Notes: generated from the sequence alone by a model not told the origin. A DNA stretch of 29,476 bases from Candidatus Kapaibacterium sp. (GCA_027858275.1 JAQIDA010000033.1:1-29476); one strand, 5' to 3'. Numbered from the stretch's first letter, positions 8,825-18,022 are shown. Translations and numbers: made by a program.

Positions 8825-9805
8825 ATGTCAAATTTAGATTTTAGAAGACTCAGAAGGCTTCGCTATAATCCGATAGTCAGAGATATGGTAAGAGAAACTC
8901 ACTTGAATAAGAGTGACTTTATTTATCCTTTGTTTTCAGCTCACGGCGAGAATATCAAGAAACCGGTCAGCTCTATGCCGGGCGTTTATCAAATGTCAAT
9001 CGAAAACATTGTTGAAGAATGCAAGGAAGTTCGTGATCTGGGCATTCCCGGTGTAATTCTTTTCGGAATCCCCGAGGCTAAGGACGAAGTCGGTTCGGAT
9101 GCTTATGCCGAAGAAGGAATTATACAGAGAACAATCCGCGCGATTAAAAAGGAAGTAAGTGATTTGCTCGTAATCGGCGACGTGTGTATGTGTGAATACA
9201 CCTCTCACGGTCATTGCGGCGTCGTACACGGCGATGATATTGTCAACGACGAAACATTAGTCCTCTTATCAAAAATTGCCCTCACGCAAGCGGAAGCCGG
9301 CGCGGATATAATCGCTCCGTCCGATATGATGGACGGCAGAATCGCGGCGATTCGTCAAACTTTGGATAATCATAAATATAAGAACCTTCCGATTATGAGC
9401 TATTCAGCAAAATACGCTTCAGCTTACTACGGACCTTTCCGCGACGCTGCCGAAGGCGCTCCAAAATTTGGTGACAGAAAATCTCATCAGATGGATATTG
9501 CTAATGTGAACGAAGCTATTCGTGAAGTTGAAGAAGATATCGCAGAAGGCGCTGACATAGTAATGGTCAAACCGGCAGGCGCGTATCTCGACGTAATCCG
9601 CAGAGTAAAAGACGAGTTCGCTATGCCGACAGCGGCTTATCAAGTCAGCGGTGAATATTCAATGATCAAAGCCGGTGCGCAACTCGGTTGGATCGACGAA
9701 GAAAAAATCATGGTAGAATCATTAACCGCAATCAAAAGAGCCGGCGCTGATATGATCTTGACATATTTCGCCAAAGATATAGCGAGATATTTAGATAAAC
9801 AGTAA
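8825..9805 (+). CDS. hemB: delta-aminolevulinic acid dehydratase (porphobilinogen synthase)
   Basis: This enzyme condenses two 5-aminolevulinate molecules to porphobilinogen in cytosolic tetrapyrrole synthesis. The protein is 326 residues, the usual family length. The zinc-type cysteine triad is present at C121, C123 and C131 within CMCEYTSHGHCG, so this is a zinc-dependent rather than magnesium-only form. The two Schiff-base lysines are K196 (SYSAKYASAYYGPFRDA) and K249 (MVKPAGAYLD). The ATG follows an AAGG ribosome-binding site (AATAAGGAATTCCG). hemL lies 151 bp downstream on the same strand, so the two probably share heme regulation, although a hairpin repeat separates them. Confidence 0.98.
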   Translation: MSNLDFRRLRRLRYNPIVRDMVRETHLNKSDFIYPLFSAHGENIKKPVSSMPGVYQMSIENIVEECKEVRDLGIPGVILFGIPEAKDEVGSDAYAEEGIIQRTIRAIKKEVSDLLVIGDVCMCEYTSHGHCGVVHGDDIVNDETLVLLSKIALTQAEAGADIIAPSDMMDGRIAAIRQTLDNHKYKNLPIMSYSAKYASAYYGPFRDAAEGAPKFGDRKSHQMDIANVNEAIREVEEDIAEGADIVMVKPAGAYLDVIRRVKDEFAMPTAAYQVSGEYSMIKAGAQLGWIDEEKIMVESLTAIKRAGADMILTYFAKDIARYLDKQ

Positions 9806-9814
9806 GAGAAGAAC

Positions 9815-9860
9815 AAGAACCACCCCCTAACCCCCTCCTTTGCAGGCGGGGGAATAAGAG
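9815..9860. repeat. GC-rich intergenic hairpin repeat, copy 1
   Basis: Ten bases after the hemB stop, an AAGAACCACCCC block leads into CCCCCTCC (9831-9838), a TTTGCA loop and GGCGGGGG (9845-9852), which pair with one mismatch. It stands out in this AT-rich genome. The opening AAGAACCACCCC recurs after hemL (11267 on), so both look like members of a dispersed REP-like family. Confidence 0.55.
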
Positions 9861-9871
9861 GAAAAATTCTT

Positions 9872-9903
9872 GACGGATTCCACTTTCTTCAGTGGATTCC
9901 GTC
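9872..9903. terminator. imperfect hairpin between hemB and hemL
   Basis: GACGGATTCCAC (9872-9883) and GTGGATTCCGTC (9892-9903) form a 12-bp stem with one T-T mismatch and an 8-nt loop, followed by TTCTTTGG. It could be a weak terminator or attenuator after hemB, or part of the repeat element just upstream. Confidence 0.35.
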
Positions 9904-9956
9904 TTCTTTGGCACGAGAACATGAGTAAAAAGTAAAACAGACTAATAAATCGGAAA

Positions 9957-11255
9957 ATGATAATGGAACGGAATAAGAGCAAACAATTATTTGAACGAGC
10001 CTTGCAACTGATGCCCGGCGGAGTAAATTCTCCCGTTAGAGCTTTCAAATCAGTCGGCGGTGAACCTGTATTCATGTCTCGAGGCGCAGGATCAAAATTG
10101 TACGACGCAGACGGAAACGAATATATAGATTATATCGGAAGTTGGGGTCCGCATCTCTTCGGTCACAATCCGGACTTTATCAAAACCGCATTGCTGAGAG
10201 CTTTGGAAAACGGTGTCAGCTTCGGCGCGCCTACTGAGCTTGAAGTCAAAATGGCAGAATTGATTTGCGACCTTGTGCCGTCAATCGAGATGGTCAGAAT
10301 GGTCAACAGCGGTACGGAAGCAACGATGAGCGCGGTGAGACTCGCTCGAGGTTACACAGGACGCGACAAATTTATTAAATTTGAAGGATGCTATCACGGA
10401 CACGGCGATTCATTTTTGATTAAAGCAGGATCGGGCGCCTTGACATTCGGCGTTCCGACAAGCCCGGGAGTAACTGCCGCAAATGCAGCGGATACTTTGA
10501 TAGCTGATTATAATAACATCGAATCAGTTCAAAAATTAATTGACGCTAACAAGGGCGAAATCGCGGCGATAATAGTTGAGCCGATCGCCGGTAATATGGG
10601 AGTAATACCCGGAACTGATGAGTTCCTCAGCGGTCTGCGTGAGATTTGCGACCAAGAAGGCATTGTCTTGATTTTCGATGAAGTGATGAGCGGTTTCCGT
10701 GTAGCCCAAGGCGGAGCACAGGAAGTTCTCGGAGTGACTCCTGATCTGACAACATTCGGGAAAATCATCGGCGGTGGTTTGCCTGTCGGAGCTTTCGGCG
10801 GGAAACGCGAAATAATGCAAAGAATTTCTCCGGAGGGAGATGTCTATCAGGCGGGAACGCTCAGCGGAAATCCGCTTGCTATGTCAGCGGGAATAGCCAC
10901 ATTAGAGCATATAAAAAACAATCCTGACATATATATTCAATTGGAACAAAAAGCGAGTTATCTCGAAAAAGGTTTTGAATCAAATATGAAGGCACTCGGT
11001 TTGAGTCTGAGTATGAACCGAATCGGAGCAATGCAATGCCTCTTTTTCACAGAAGAACCCGTCAATAATTTTGCCGACGCAATTAAGTCGGATTGCGATA
11101 AATACGGAAAATATTTCCGCGAAATGCTCGCGAGAGGCGTATATTTAGCTCCCGCTCAATTCGAAGCGCTCTTTGTCTCAACGGTTCACAGCAAAGAAGA
11201 TCTTGATAAGACGATTGCGGCGAATCGCGCGGCACTTGAGATTGTTTACGGGTAA
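9957..11255 (+). CDS. hemL: glutamate-1-semialdehyde 2,1-aminomutase
   Basis: A cytosolic PLP enzyme that converts glutamate-1-semialdehyde to 5-aminolevulinate, the substrate of HemB, by the C5 pathway. Its presence implies ALA is made from glutamyl-tRNA. Length 432 matches the family. Seen features are LMPGGVNSPVRAF at the N-terminus, NSGTEATMSAVRLAR for cofactor phosphate binding, CYHGHGD, the FDEVMSGFR segment, and the PLP lysine K269 in TTFGKIIGGGLPVGAFGG. The first codons are ATG ATA ATG, so translation may begin at 9957 or 9963; no strong ribosome-binding site decides. Confidence 0.98.
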   Translation: MIMERNKSKQLFERALQLMPGGVNSPVRAFKSVGGEPVFMSRGAGSKLYDADGNEYIDYIGSWGPHLFGHNPDFIKTALLRALENGVSFGAPTELEVKMAELICDLVPSIEMVRMVNSGTEATMSAVRLARGYTGRDKFIKFEGCYHGHGDSFLIKAGSGALTFGVPTSPGVTAANAADTLIADYNNIESVQKLIDANKGEIAAIIVEPIAGNMGVIPGTDEFLSGLREICDQEGIVLIFDEVMSGFRVAQGGAQEVLGVTPDLTTFGKIIGGGLPVGAFGGKREIMQRISPEGDVYQAGTLSGNPLAMSAGIATLEHIKNNPDIYIQLEQKASYLEKGFESNMKALGLSLSMNRIGAMQCLFFTEEPVNNFADAIKSDCDKYGKYFREMLARGVYLAPAQFEALFVSTVHSKEDLDKTIAANRAALEIVYG

Positions 11256-11265
11256 GTAAGAGTAA

Positions 11266-11316
11266 GAACCACCCCGCCCTTCGGGCACCCCTCCTCGGAG
11301 CATGAGGGGAGTTGAA
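11266..11316. repeat. GC-rich intergenic hairpin repeat, copy 2
   Basis: Eleven bases after the hemL stop, AAGAACCACCCC leads into a perfect GCCC-TTC-GGGC hairpin, then CCCCTC and GAGGGG pair around a 10-nt spacer. It shares its opening block and downstream-of-gene placement with copy 1 at 9815. The rest of the gap to 11465 shows nothing recognisable. Confidence 0.5.
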
Positions 11317-11465
11317 GAGAAATTCCTCTTATCATCCTTGTTATCATCCGCCTCATAGGTTCAGACATTTCTTTCTCCCCAACAAATCATTCCGTTTTGT
11401 TATAACTGAAAATTCATCTAAATTGCGATCAATCAACAGAGGCATTAACAAGAATTGAGAGAAAT

Positions 11466-13877
11466 ATGAAAAAATTTTGGATCGTTGCTTTTATTATTTC
11501 AGTTGTTTTTGTTGCAAACAGCACATCTTTGCCGCAGACAAATTACACTATAGAGAGAATGAATGCAATGGATAGCTGCTACGGTGAAATAATGAATAAT
11601 CAAATAAAGGCTATGTCCGAAGACAATTACATTCGGTATGGCGTCCAAGGTGAATTGATGCGGAAGATTTCATCCCGCGAGTATTTTCTGAAGACTGATT
11701 GTATCAATAATATCATTATGGAAACAGACACAACAAAATTTAACAGGAAAAAATGGGGATATAATCTCTTCAAATATTACGAGTATGAAAAAAACGCAAT
11801 TCTGAAAAAACTATATTACTCATACATCAACAAGAGACCGTTAGAAATAAAAAAAATCATTGACTCCTTAGACAAAATGTATAATTATTTGGATAGTATC
11901 AACACATACAATAGTGCTGCTGATACAATTAAAGGCATTTATATTCCTATTGATATTGATGATTCTTACAAACATATGTATGACTTGTTTAGCAAGGAAC
12001 AAATTAATAGTTTTGCATCATTAAGCGAAGATAGAATTTCCATCGAACACATAGGTATAGGATTGACTATAAGGAATTATTGGTATCTTTGGGGAGGATC
12101 TCGATTACAGAAATATTTTGAGAAATTAGGTGTTGATCATCCTGATAAAATTTCGACAATAATACTTAGTATGTGGTACAAACGTTTGAATAATGAACCA
12201 GAGAGTATTGAGGAACTGATTAATAATTGCAAAGCAGATAGTACTCACAAAAACAAAATGAAAACAGCGATCAGAAAAATAAACTTGATATTTATTATCA
12301 GCACAGCCTCGCTGTCGGCAGACGTTCGCCCTCGAATTAATGCGATATATATTGATCAGAAAAATGTGTTTGATTCTACTCAGGCTGATTGGTTTTTTGC
12401 TGCTTCAATTCTGAACGCTCTGCATGTTGTAACTCAGGAATATATCATCGCTGATGAGTTGCTGTTACTCGAAGGTGACTTTCTCGACGATGATCTGCTT
12501 TATGAAACTGAGAGAAATATTCGTTCATCAGGTCTTTTTACTGATGTAAAAATTGAACTCGACTCGCTCAATGAATATACTTATGACGTATATATCACTA
12601 CTCGTGATAAATGGTCGACTATGCCTGAAATTCTTTTTGGTACAGGCGGCAACACTACCACTTGGGGCGGCAGAATTCGTGAAGATAATTTGCTGGGAAC
12701 AGGTACGGAAGTATCTGTCGAAGCAGTTAATCGTTCAGAAAATGATATTGGTTGGCAGGCCGCTGCAAGGCTCTCGAAGGACAGATTGTTCCGATCAGAA
12801 CTTGGATTGACTGCCATGCTGCACTCAAATAAATTTCGCACGGATCAGAATTTGGCACTCTTTAAAGGCTTTCGATCTATCTCGGATAAATACTCATTCG
12901 GCATCATGGCTAACAGTACATTCGGAAAAGACTTTATGTATTCTCCCGAGAGTTCTGAATTTGAATTGTTGAACGTCAAAGAAAAACGTCTGAGCGGCTG
13001 GTTCTCACGTGCATGGGACAACAATGGTCGTGTGTTTGCCACGGTACTGCTTGAGTTGGAAGATGTGGATCGCGGCAAAACTCAATACCAAAGAGCATTC
13101 GACAATTCGGGTAAATTCCTGATCGCCTTTTCATCAGTTTCCGAGGATTATGAATCCGTCACTAATTTAAATCGCTATCAAAAAGAAGATCTGCCGATCG
13201 GCGGCTACGGAACAGCTCTTCTCGGAAAGATATTCCCGATCGGGAGTCAAGGAAATTCCTATTACTATGTAGGAGCTCAAGGTGAAAGATCCGTCATGCT
13301 CGGCGATCTATATCTGTTCGGGCAGATGACCGGCGGCAGCGCGTTTTCGGGCAGTCAGGGTAAATATACATATCAGGAGTTCCTCGGGCAGGCATTTTAT
13401 AAATTCAGTGATAATTTCATGCTGACAGCGCGTTTGCGCCAGCAATCCGTCTGGAATTGGCTTGATAAGGATCGCCAATTAATTTTGGATAATGATTACG
13501 GACTTCGCGGATTCAAAGCAAACAGCTTCTCCGGCGACAACCGAATAATCACAAACACGGAATTGAGATATTTCCCGGATATAAGCATCTGGATTTTCAA
13601 ACTGTCCGGAGTTCTTTTCTATGACGGCGGCACGGTTTGGAACCAAGAAACTGAGCTGATGAAGACAGACTGGCATAACTCCGTCGGCTTCGGCATCAGA
13701 ATCCACAACATGAAATCAACCGGCGAAACAAGCATTTTCCGCATAGATTTTGCTTTCAACGCAGACGAAGGCAAATTCGGTGAGATAATTTTCACGAGCG
13801 ACCAACTGTTCCCGGCATTTAAAAAACATGTGTTTAAGCTGCCGCAAATTTTCGGACTTGAATTTGATTATGAGTAA
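11466..13877 (+). CDS. DUF6794-like domain fused to an Omp85/BamA-type outer-membrane protein
   Basis: The 803-residue frame contains two proteins in one. Residues 1-24 are a signal peptide. Residues about 158-254 hold IGLTIRNYWYLWGGSRLQKY, then LGVDHPDKIS and a YKRLNNEP end, which I recognise as DUF6794-like (function unknown). At M265 (base 12258) a second full signal peptide begins (MKTAIRKINLIF core, SLSA-D cut at 285/286). A POTRA-like module follows (about 327-383, with RNIRSSGLFTDV) and then a beta-barrel (387-803) with the Omp85-type YGLRGF motif at 678-683. By family, Omp85 proteins insert or export outer-membrane proteins; the substrate here is unknown. The front third looks more AT-rich by eye. 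The native Omp85 protein may still start at 12258, giving 539 residues. Confidence 0.8.
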   Translation: MKKFWIVAFIISVVFVANSTSLPQTNYTIERMNAMDSCYGEIMNNQIKAMSEDNYIRYGVQGELMRKISSREYFLKTDCINNIIMETDTTKFNRKKWGYNLFKYYEYEKNAILKKLYYSYINKRPLEIKKIIDSLDKMYNYLDSINTYNSAADTIKGIYIPIDIDDSYKHMYDLFSKEQINSFASLSEDRISIEHIGIGLTIRNYWYLWGGSRLQKYFEKLGVDHPDKISTIILSMWYKRLNNEPESIEELINNCKADSTHKNKMKTAIRKINLIFIISTASLSADVRPRINAIYIDQKNVFDSTQADWFFAASILNALHVVTQEYIIADELLLLEGDFLDDDLLYETERNIRSSGLFTDVKIELDSLNEYTYDVYITTRDKWSTMPEILFGTGGNTTTWGGRIREDNLLGTGTEVSVEAVNRSENDIGWQAAARLSKDRLFRSELGLTAMLHSNKFRTDQNLALFKGFRSISDKYSFGIMANSTFGKDFMYSPESSEFELLNVKEKRLSGWFSRAWDNNGRVFATVLLELEDVDRGKTQYQRAFDNSGKFLIAFSSVSEDYESVTNLNRYQKEDLPIGGYGTALLGKIFPIGSQGNSYYYVGAQGERSVMLGDLYLFGQMTGGSAFSGSQGKYTYQEFLGQAFYKFSDNFMLTARLRQQSVWNWLDKDRQLILDNDYGLRGFKANSFSGDNRIITNTELRYFPDISIWIFKLSGVLFYDGGTVWNQETELMKTDWHNSVGFGIRIHNMKSTGETSIFRIDFAFNADEGKFGEIIFTSDQLFPAFKKHVFKLPQIFGLEFDYE

Positions 13878-13906
13878 GATTTTATAAATTTAATCACGGC
13901 GAAACG

Positions 13907-14485
13907 TTGATTTACAATGATATATGCGTTTTTTGCGCTTCCACCGAAAAAGTGAAGCCGGAATTTCTTGAAGCTGCCGAATGTCTCGGCCGGGCAATTG
14001 CGAAAGCCGGTAAAAGAATAATCTACGGCGGCGGCAAAGTTGGGCTGATGGGGCATCTTGCAGATAAAGCTCTTGAGGCGAACGGCATTGTCAGAGGAAT
14101 AATTCCTAAGTTTTTGATGGGATTAGAACTCGGTCATTCCGACATTGCCGAATTGATTGAAGTGGAGGATATGCACGCCCGAGAAGCGATGATGATGAAA
14201 GAAGCAGACGCGATAATCGTGCTGCCCGGCGGAATCGGCACTTTCTCGGAATTACTGCAAGCGATAACCTGGAACAGGCTCAATCAGATTTCAGCACCAA
14301 TTATTATTATCAATACCAACAACTATTTTGATCCGATTATCAAAATGTTGGACAGTGCAATTGAGGAGAACTTCCTGCGAGCGGAATTCCGCCCGATATG
14401 GCAAGCCGTCAATTCTGTTGATGAAGCTCTCGGGCTTATTGGAGCGGAAATTGACGATCCTTGCCCGCAATCTCAATCAATTTAA
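13907..14485 (+). CDS. LOG-family nucleoside 5'-monophosphate phosphoribohydrolase
   Basis: A cytosolic Rossmann-fold enzyme of the LOG/TIGR00730 family, which by family knowledge releases the base from (cytokinin-like) nucleoside 5'-monophosphates. The in vivo substrate in this organism is not known. Diagnostic motifs are GGGKVGLMG (41-49), the MHAREAMM helix with R92, and PGGIGTFSE (107-115). The length of 192 fits. The best start is the TTG at 13907; the nearby ATG at 13918 is out of frame and no strong ribosome-binding site is seen. It starts 29 bp after the Omp85 gene and ends 26 bp before rarA, so the three are probably co-transcribed. Confidence 0.9.
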   Translation: MIYNDICVFCASTEKVKPEFLEAAECLGRAIAKAGKRIIYGGGKVGLMGHLADKALEANGIVRGIIPKFLMGLELGHSDIAELIEVEDMHAREAMMMKEADAIIVLPGGIGTFSELLQAITWNRLNQISAPIIIINTNNYFDPIIKMLDSAIEENFLRAEFRPIWQAVNSVDEALGLIGAEIDDPCPQSQSI

Positions 14486-14511
14486 AACAAACAATCAGTC
14501 AGATATTTATT

Positions 14512-15780
14512 ATGAACGAATTGTTCCCGACAGCCGACAAAAAGCAGAACCCTGAGACTCAACCTCTGGCTGAACGCACTCGCCCCAAAAACATTGATGA
14601 CATAGCGGGACAGCAACATCTTATCGGTACCGACGGCCCCTTAAGAAGTTTTTTTGAAAGCGGAATTTTTCCGTCAATGCTGTTTTGGGGGCCTCCCGGA
14701 GTCGGCAAGACCACTTTCGCGCTGATGATTTCAGATTACGCTGATTATAATTTTATCAGGATTTCCGCCGTCGAATCAGGTGTAAAGGAAATGCGCACTG
14801 TCATCGCAAAAGCTAAATCACTGCAATCCTCAGGACAAAAAACATTGCTGTTTATCGACGAGATTCATCGTTTCAATAAGTCACAGCAAGACGCTCTGCT
14901 CCATGCTGTTGAGAAGGGTATTATTACATTGATCGGAGCGACAACGGAAAACCCTTCGTTTGAAGTCAACGCCGCATTGCTGAGTCGTTGCCAGACCTAC
15001 AGATTGAAAATTCTTGAGAACGATGATATACTCAAGCTATGCAAGCGCGCTCTTGAAACTGACGAAATACTTTCGAATTTGGACATCAAAATTAAATCTT
15101 GGGATTTTCTGCTGACAGTTGCAGGCGGCGATGCCCGCACAGCTTTAAATGCGATTGAGCTTGCTGTCAAAATGAGCTCCGGCAAAAAAGAAATTGTTGT
15201 AGACCGTCCTCTGCTCGAAAAAGCTTTGCAGCAGAAAACCGCGCAATATGACAAAAAAGGTGAGTCACACTTCGATACAATCTCAGCTTTTATTAAATCA
15301 CTCCGAGGATCAGACCCGGACGCATCTTTATATTGGCTGGCAAAAATGATTGATGCCGGCGAAGACCCGAAATTTATCGCTCGTCGGCTTGTAATATTCG
15401 CAAGCGAGGATGTAGGCAATGCCAATCCTTTCGCGCTGACTCTTGCTGTGTCGGTCTTCCAAGCTGTTCAATTGATAGGTTTCCCCGAAGCAAGAATCAA
15501 TCTGGCTCAAGGTGTAACTTACCTCGCTTCATGCCCGAAATCGAACGCATCTTATGCCGGGATAAACGAGGCTCAGGAAGACGTTGCCAAAGGATTCCCC
15601 GTAACTGTTCCCTTGCACTTGCGAAACGCGCCGATAAAATTGATGAAAGACGAAGGTTACGGCGACAACTATAAATATCCTCACAGCTTCGAAGGACATT
15701 TCGTCGAAGAAAATTATTTCCCGGACGGAATGACTCCCAAGTCATATTATCGTCCCGGGGATTTCGGTAAAGAGAAATAA
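14512..15780 (+). CDS. rarA: replication-associated recombination protein A (AAA+ ATPase)
   Basis: RarA/MgsA acts at stalled replication forks with single-strand binding protein. I chose the ATG at 14512 (422 residues) because the protein then opens MNELFP and soon reaches LAERTRPKNIDDIAGQQHL, the family N-terminus. A longer version from the TTG at 14461 would overlap the LOG gene and adds an unconserved leader. Seen motifs are Walker A GPPGVGKTT (60-68), Walker B LLFIDEIHRFNK (D116, E117), sensor 1 GATTENPSF, and the C-terminal HLRNAPIKLMK and YKYPHSFEGHFV blocks of the tetramerisation domain. All catalytic elements are intact. Confidence 0.96.
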   Translation: MNELFPTADKKQNPETQPLAERTRPKNIDDIAGQQHLIGTDGPLRSFFESGIFPSMLFWGPPGVGKTTFALMISDYADYNFIRISAVESGVKEMRTVIAKAKSLQSSGQKTLLFIDEIHRFNKSQQDALLHAVEKGIITLIGATTENPSFEVNAALLSRCQTYRLKILENDDILKLCKRALETDEILSNLDIKIKSWDFLLTVAGGDARTALNAIELAVKMSSGKKEIVVDRPLLEKALQQKTAQYDKKGESHFDTISAFIKSLRGSDPDASLYWLAKMIDAGEDPKFIARRLVIFASEDVGNANPFALTLAVSVFQAVQLIGFPEARINLAQGVTYLASCPKSNASYAGINEAQEDVAKGFPVTVPLHLRNAPIKLMKDEGYGDNYKYPHSFEGHFVEENYFPDGMTPKSYYRPGDFGKEK

Positions 15781-15954
15781 TTCAAATCTCGCTTGAATGA
15801 ATTATGGAAAAAAAGGAAATAGTCTTTCCGGAACAAATATTGTCAGGACACAAGAAAATCAAGCAAACAGAAGAGTCAATCCTACAACCGATTTGCCGCA
15901 TGATTTCTGTATATTATTAATATGCTTTTTGATTTATGATAAAAAAATCCTATT

Positions 15955-15983
15955 TTGACAGTGATAAGTAAACAGATTAGTCT
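15955..15983 (+). promoter_or_regulatory. weak candidate promoter of the mla-type operon
   Basis: A perfect TTGACA (15955-15960) is followed after 17 bases by TAGTCT (15978-15983), which keeps only the T, A and final T of a -10 box. It lies 20 bases before the permease ATG. The gap before it (15781-15954) holds a 38-codon frame at 15804-15920 with no visible support. Confidence 0.25.
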
Positions 15984-16003
15984 GACGATAGCGAAAACAA
16001 ATT

Positions 16004-17149
16004 ATGAAAAAAACATCCGTTCCGACGGAAACATATTATTCAACAAACCTGTCCTCGGATCTGTTCCGATTGACTCCGCTTCTTCCGGTTTCTCTGGAGA
16101 ACGCGCTCGGTTTCGATGCGGCAACAATCTTGAAACAGGTAGAACCGGAAACTAAATCGCTGATATTAGATTGCCGGAAAATGGGATCGTATGACTCTTA
16201 TTTTGTAATATTCTACGCAGCTTTAGAAAAATTCTGCCTTGCAAATAACATTCAATTCAGTGCCGAAGGCGTGACCGTCGACATGAAAGAATTTCTCCGT
16301 CTGTTCGGCTCGAAAAATGATCTGAAAACCGAAATCAAAAAACAATCATTCTTTGTTAATTATCTGAATCAAATCGGCAATCATACAATCAATATTTTAA
16401 AAGATACTCGAGATTTCATTGAATTCATCGGTGAGTTAATTTTAAAAATGCTCAATCTAATAGTCAATCCGACTCAAATCCGTTGGCGTGACTTCCCTTT
16501 GCATTTTACCAAAGCCGGCGTAAACGCTCTTCCGATTGTATTGTTGATTGTCTTTCTGATCGGAGTAATATCCGGTTATCAGGGAGCCGCGCTATTGTCG
16601 CAAGTCGGCGCTGAGATATACATTGCTGATGCCGTCGGCATCTCTATCACGAGAGAACTCGGACCTCTTATGACCGCGATTCTTATCGCAGGGCGTTCGG
16701 GGTCTGCCTTCACAGCTGAGATCGGCACTATGAAAGTATCCGAAGAAATTGATGCTCTGAACACAATGGGCTTCGATCACATCAAATTCCTTGTTTTGCC
16801 TCGAGTATTCGCCGTTATGATCGCGATGCCGATTTTAACTTTAATGGCAGATTTAGCAGGAATTTTAGGCGGACTCTTGACAGCAATAACTGCTCTGGAT
16901 TTAACCATAACAGGTTATTTGAATCAATTGCAGAGTACTCTGTCGTATTGGGATGTATTCACAGGCGTCGGCAAATCAATATTTTTCGGATTCTTGGTTG
17001 CAGCTGTGGGATGTTTCCGCGGTCTACAAGTTCGCGGCGGTGCTGAAAGCGTTGGGAAATTCACAACGACATCGGTTGTCACAAGCATACTGCTTATCAT
17101 CATCGCAGATGCAGTATTTACATTTGTTTTCCAAACTTTAGGCATATAG
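16004..17149 (+). CDS. mlaE: MlaE-family lipid ABC transporter permease with N-terminal STAS-like domain
   Basis: An inner-membrane permease of the Mla/MCE phospholipid transport class. Residues about 18-107 form a soluble alpha/beta domain (LILDCRKMGSYDSYFVIFYAAL) resembling STAS/MlaB, and the permease follows from about 115 to 381. Family marks in the permease are ELGPLMTAILIAGRSGSAF, EIGTMKVSEEIDAL, the L-x-x-PR-x-x-A turn, and several hydrophobic helices (LPIVLLIVFLIGVISGY and the VVTSILLIIIADAVF end). At 381 residues it is longer than the roughly 260 of single-domain MlaE, and the extra length is the fused N-terminal domain. It heads a permease, ATPase, MCE operon; no separate mlaB or mlaC lies in the window. 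Confidence 0.92.
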   Translation: MKKTSVPTETYYSTNLSSDLFRLTPLLPVSLENALGFDAATILKQVEPETKSLILDCRKMGSYDSYFVIFYAALEKFCLANNIQFSAEGVTVDMKEFLRLFGSKNDLKTEIKKQSFFVNYLNQIGNHTINILKDTRDFIEFIGELILKMLNLIVNPTQIRWRDFPLHFTKAGVNALPIVLLIVFLIGVISGYQGAALLSQVGAEIYIADAVGISITRELGPLMTAILIAGRSGSAFTAEIGTMKVSEEIDALNTMGFDHIKFLVLPRVFAVMIAMPILTLMADLAGILGGLLTAITALDLTITGYLNQLQSTLSYWDVFTGVGKSIFFGFLVAAVGCFRGLQVRGGAESVGKFTTTSVVTSILLIIIADAVFTFVFQTLGI

Positions 17150-17219
17150 ATTTCAAAACAAATATTAATTCAGAAGAATTTTATAAGCAGCGGAACAAAG
17201 CTTTTATTTAGGATAAAAC

Positions 17220-17969
17220 ATGGAACAAAAACCAATAATTCAGTTAAAAAATGTAACAGTCAAATACGGAGACAGAACTATCCTCGATAATGTTACAACT
17301 GACATTATGCCGGGTGAAATCTTCGTGATTGTCGGCGGCAGCGGTTGCGGCAAAAGTGTTTTGCTGCGTCAAATAATTGGTTTGGAACAACCTGCTGAGG
17401 GACAAGTCATAATTGACGGTCAAGACTTCGGAGCCACAACCGGAGAAGCACGCCGACAGATACTGCGTAAATTCGGAGTAATGTTCCAATCAAACGGTTT
17501 GTTCGCCTCAATGACTCTTGCAGAGAACATTGAACTTGTACTTGAAGAGTATACTCATCTGAACAGTTCAGAAAGGGATGAAGTCATTGAAATGAATTTA
17601 CGTTCAGTGGGTTTGGGCGGTTTCCGCAATTTCACTCCTGCGGAAGTCAGCGGCGGAATGCGCAAGCGCGCGGCACTTGCCCGAGCAATGGCTCTCAATC
17701 CGTCCATCCTGTGTTTTGATGAACCTTCGTCAGGACTCGACCCTGTCACGGCAGCATCATTAGATAAATTAATCAAGAATTTAAACTCAGTGCTCGGCGC
17801 TACTATGATTGTCGTCACTCACGATCTGGAAAGCATTATGTCAATTTCAGATCGGATATTGATGCTGGACACAAAAGTTAAAGGCATTTTAGCAACCGGA
17901 ACAGCTGAAGAATTAAAAAATTACACAAAAGATCCTAATGTTTTCAATTTCTTTAACAGGATCGCATAG
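17220..17969 (+). CDS. mlaF: MlaF-family lipid ABC transporter ATP-binding protein
   Basis: The cytosolic ATPase that powers the MlaE/MlaD transporter. It has Walker A GGSGCGKS (39-46), the Q-loop in GVMFQSNGLFASMT, the ABC signature VSGGMRKRAALARA starting at 143, Walker B ILCFDEPSSGLDP (D167, E168) and the switch histidine in VVTHD. The SGGMRKR form of the signature is typical of MlaF/Mkl proteins rather than of generic ABC ATPases. Length 249 is normal. It lies 70 bp after mlaE on the same strand. Confidence 0.96.
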   Translation: MEQKPIIQLKNVTVKYGDRTILDNVTTDIMPGEIFVIVGGSGCGKSVLLRQIIGLEQPAEGQVIIDGQDFGATTGEARRQILRKFGVMFQSNGLFASMTLAENIELVLEEYTHLNSSERDEVIEMNLRSVGLGGFRNFTPAEVSGGMRKRAALARAMALNPSILCFDEPSSGLDPVTAASLDKLIKNLNSVLGATMIVVTHDLESIMSISDRILMLDTKVKGILATGTAEELKNYTKDPNVFNFFNRIA

Positions 17970-18022
17970 GTTTAGAAAAATTTCAATACAAAAAAAACAA
18001 ATTAAATAAATCGGGTACTGTC

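Noticed and set aside
14461..14511. upstream TTG start extending RarA by 17 residues
   Set aside because: The extension overlaps the LOG gene and is unlike the usual RarA N-terminus; the ATG at 14512 gives the expected start.
15804..15920. 38-codon frame MEKKEIVFPEQ... between rarA and mlaE
   Set aside because: It is short, with no ribosome-binding site, no known motif and no hydrophobic segment. It cannot be excluded as a small protein but there is no positive support.
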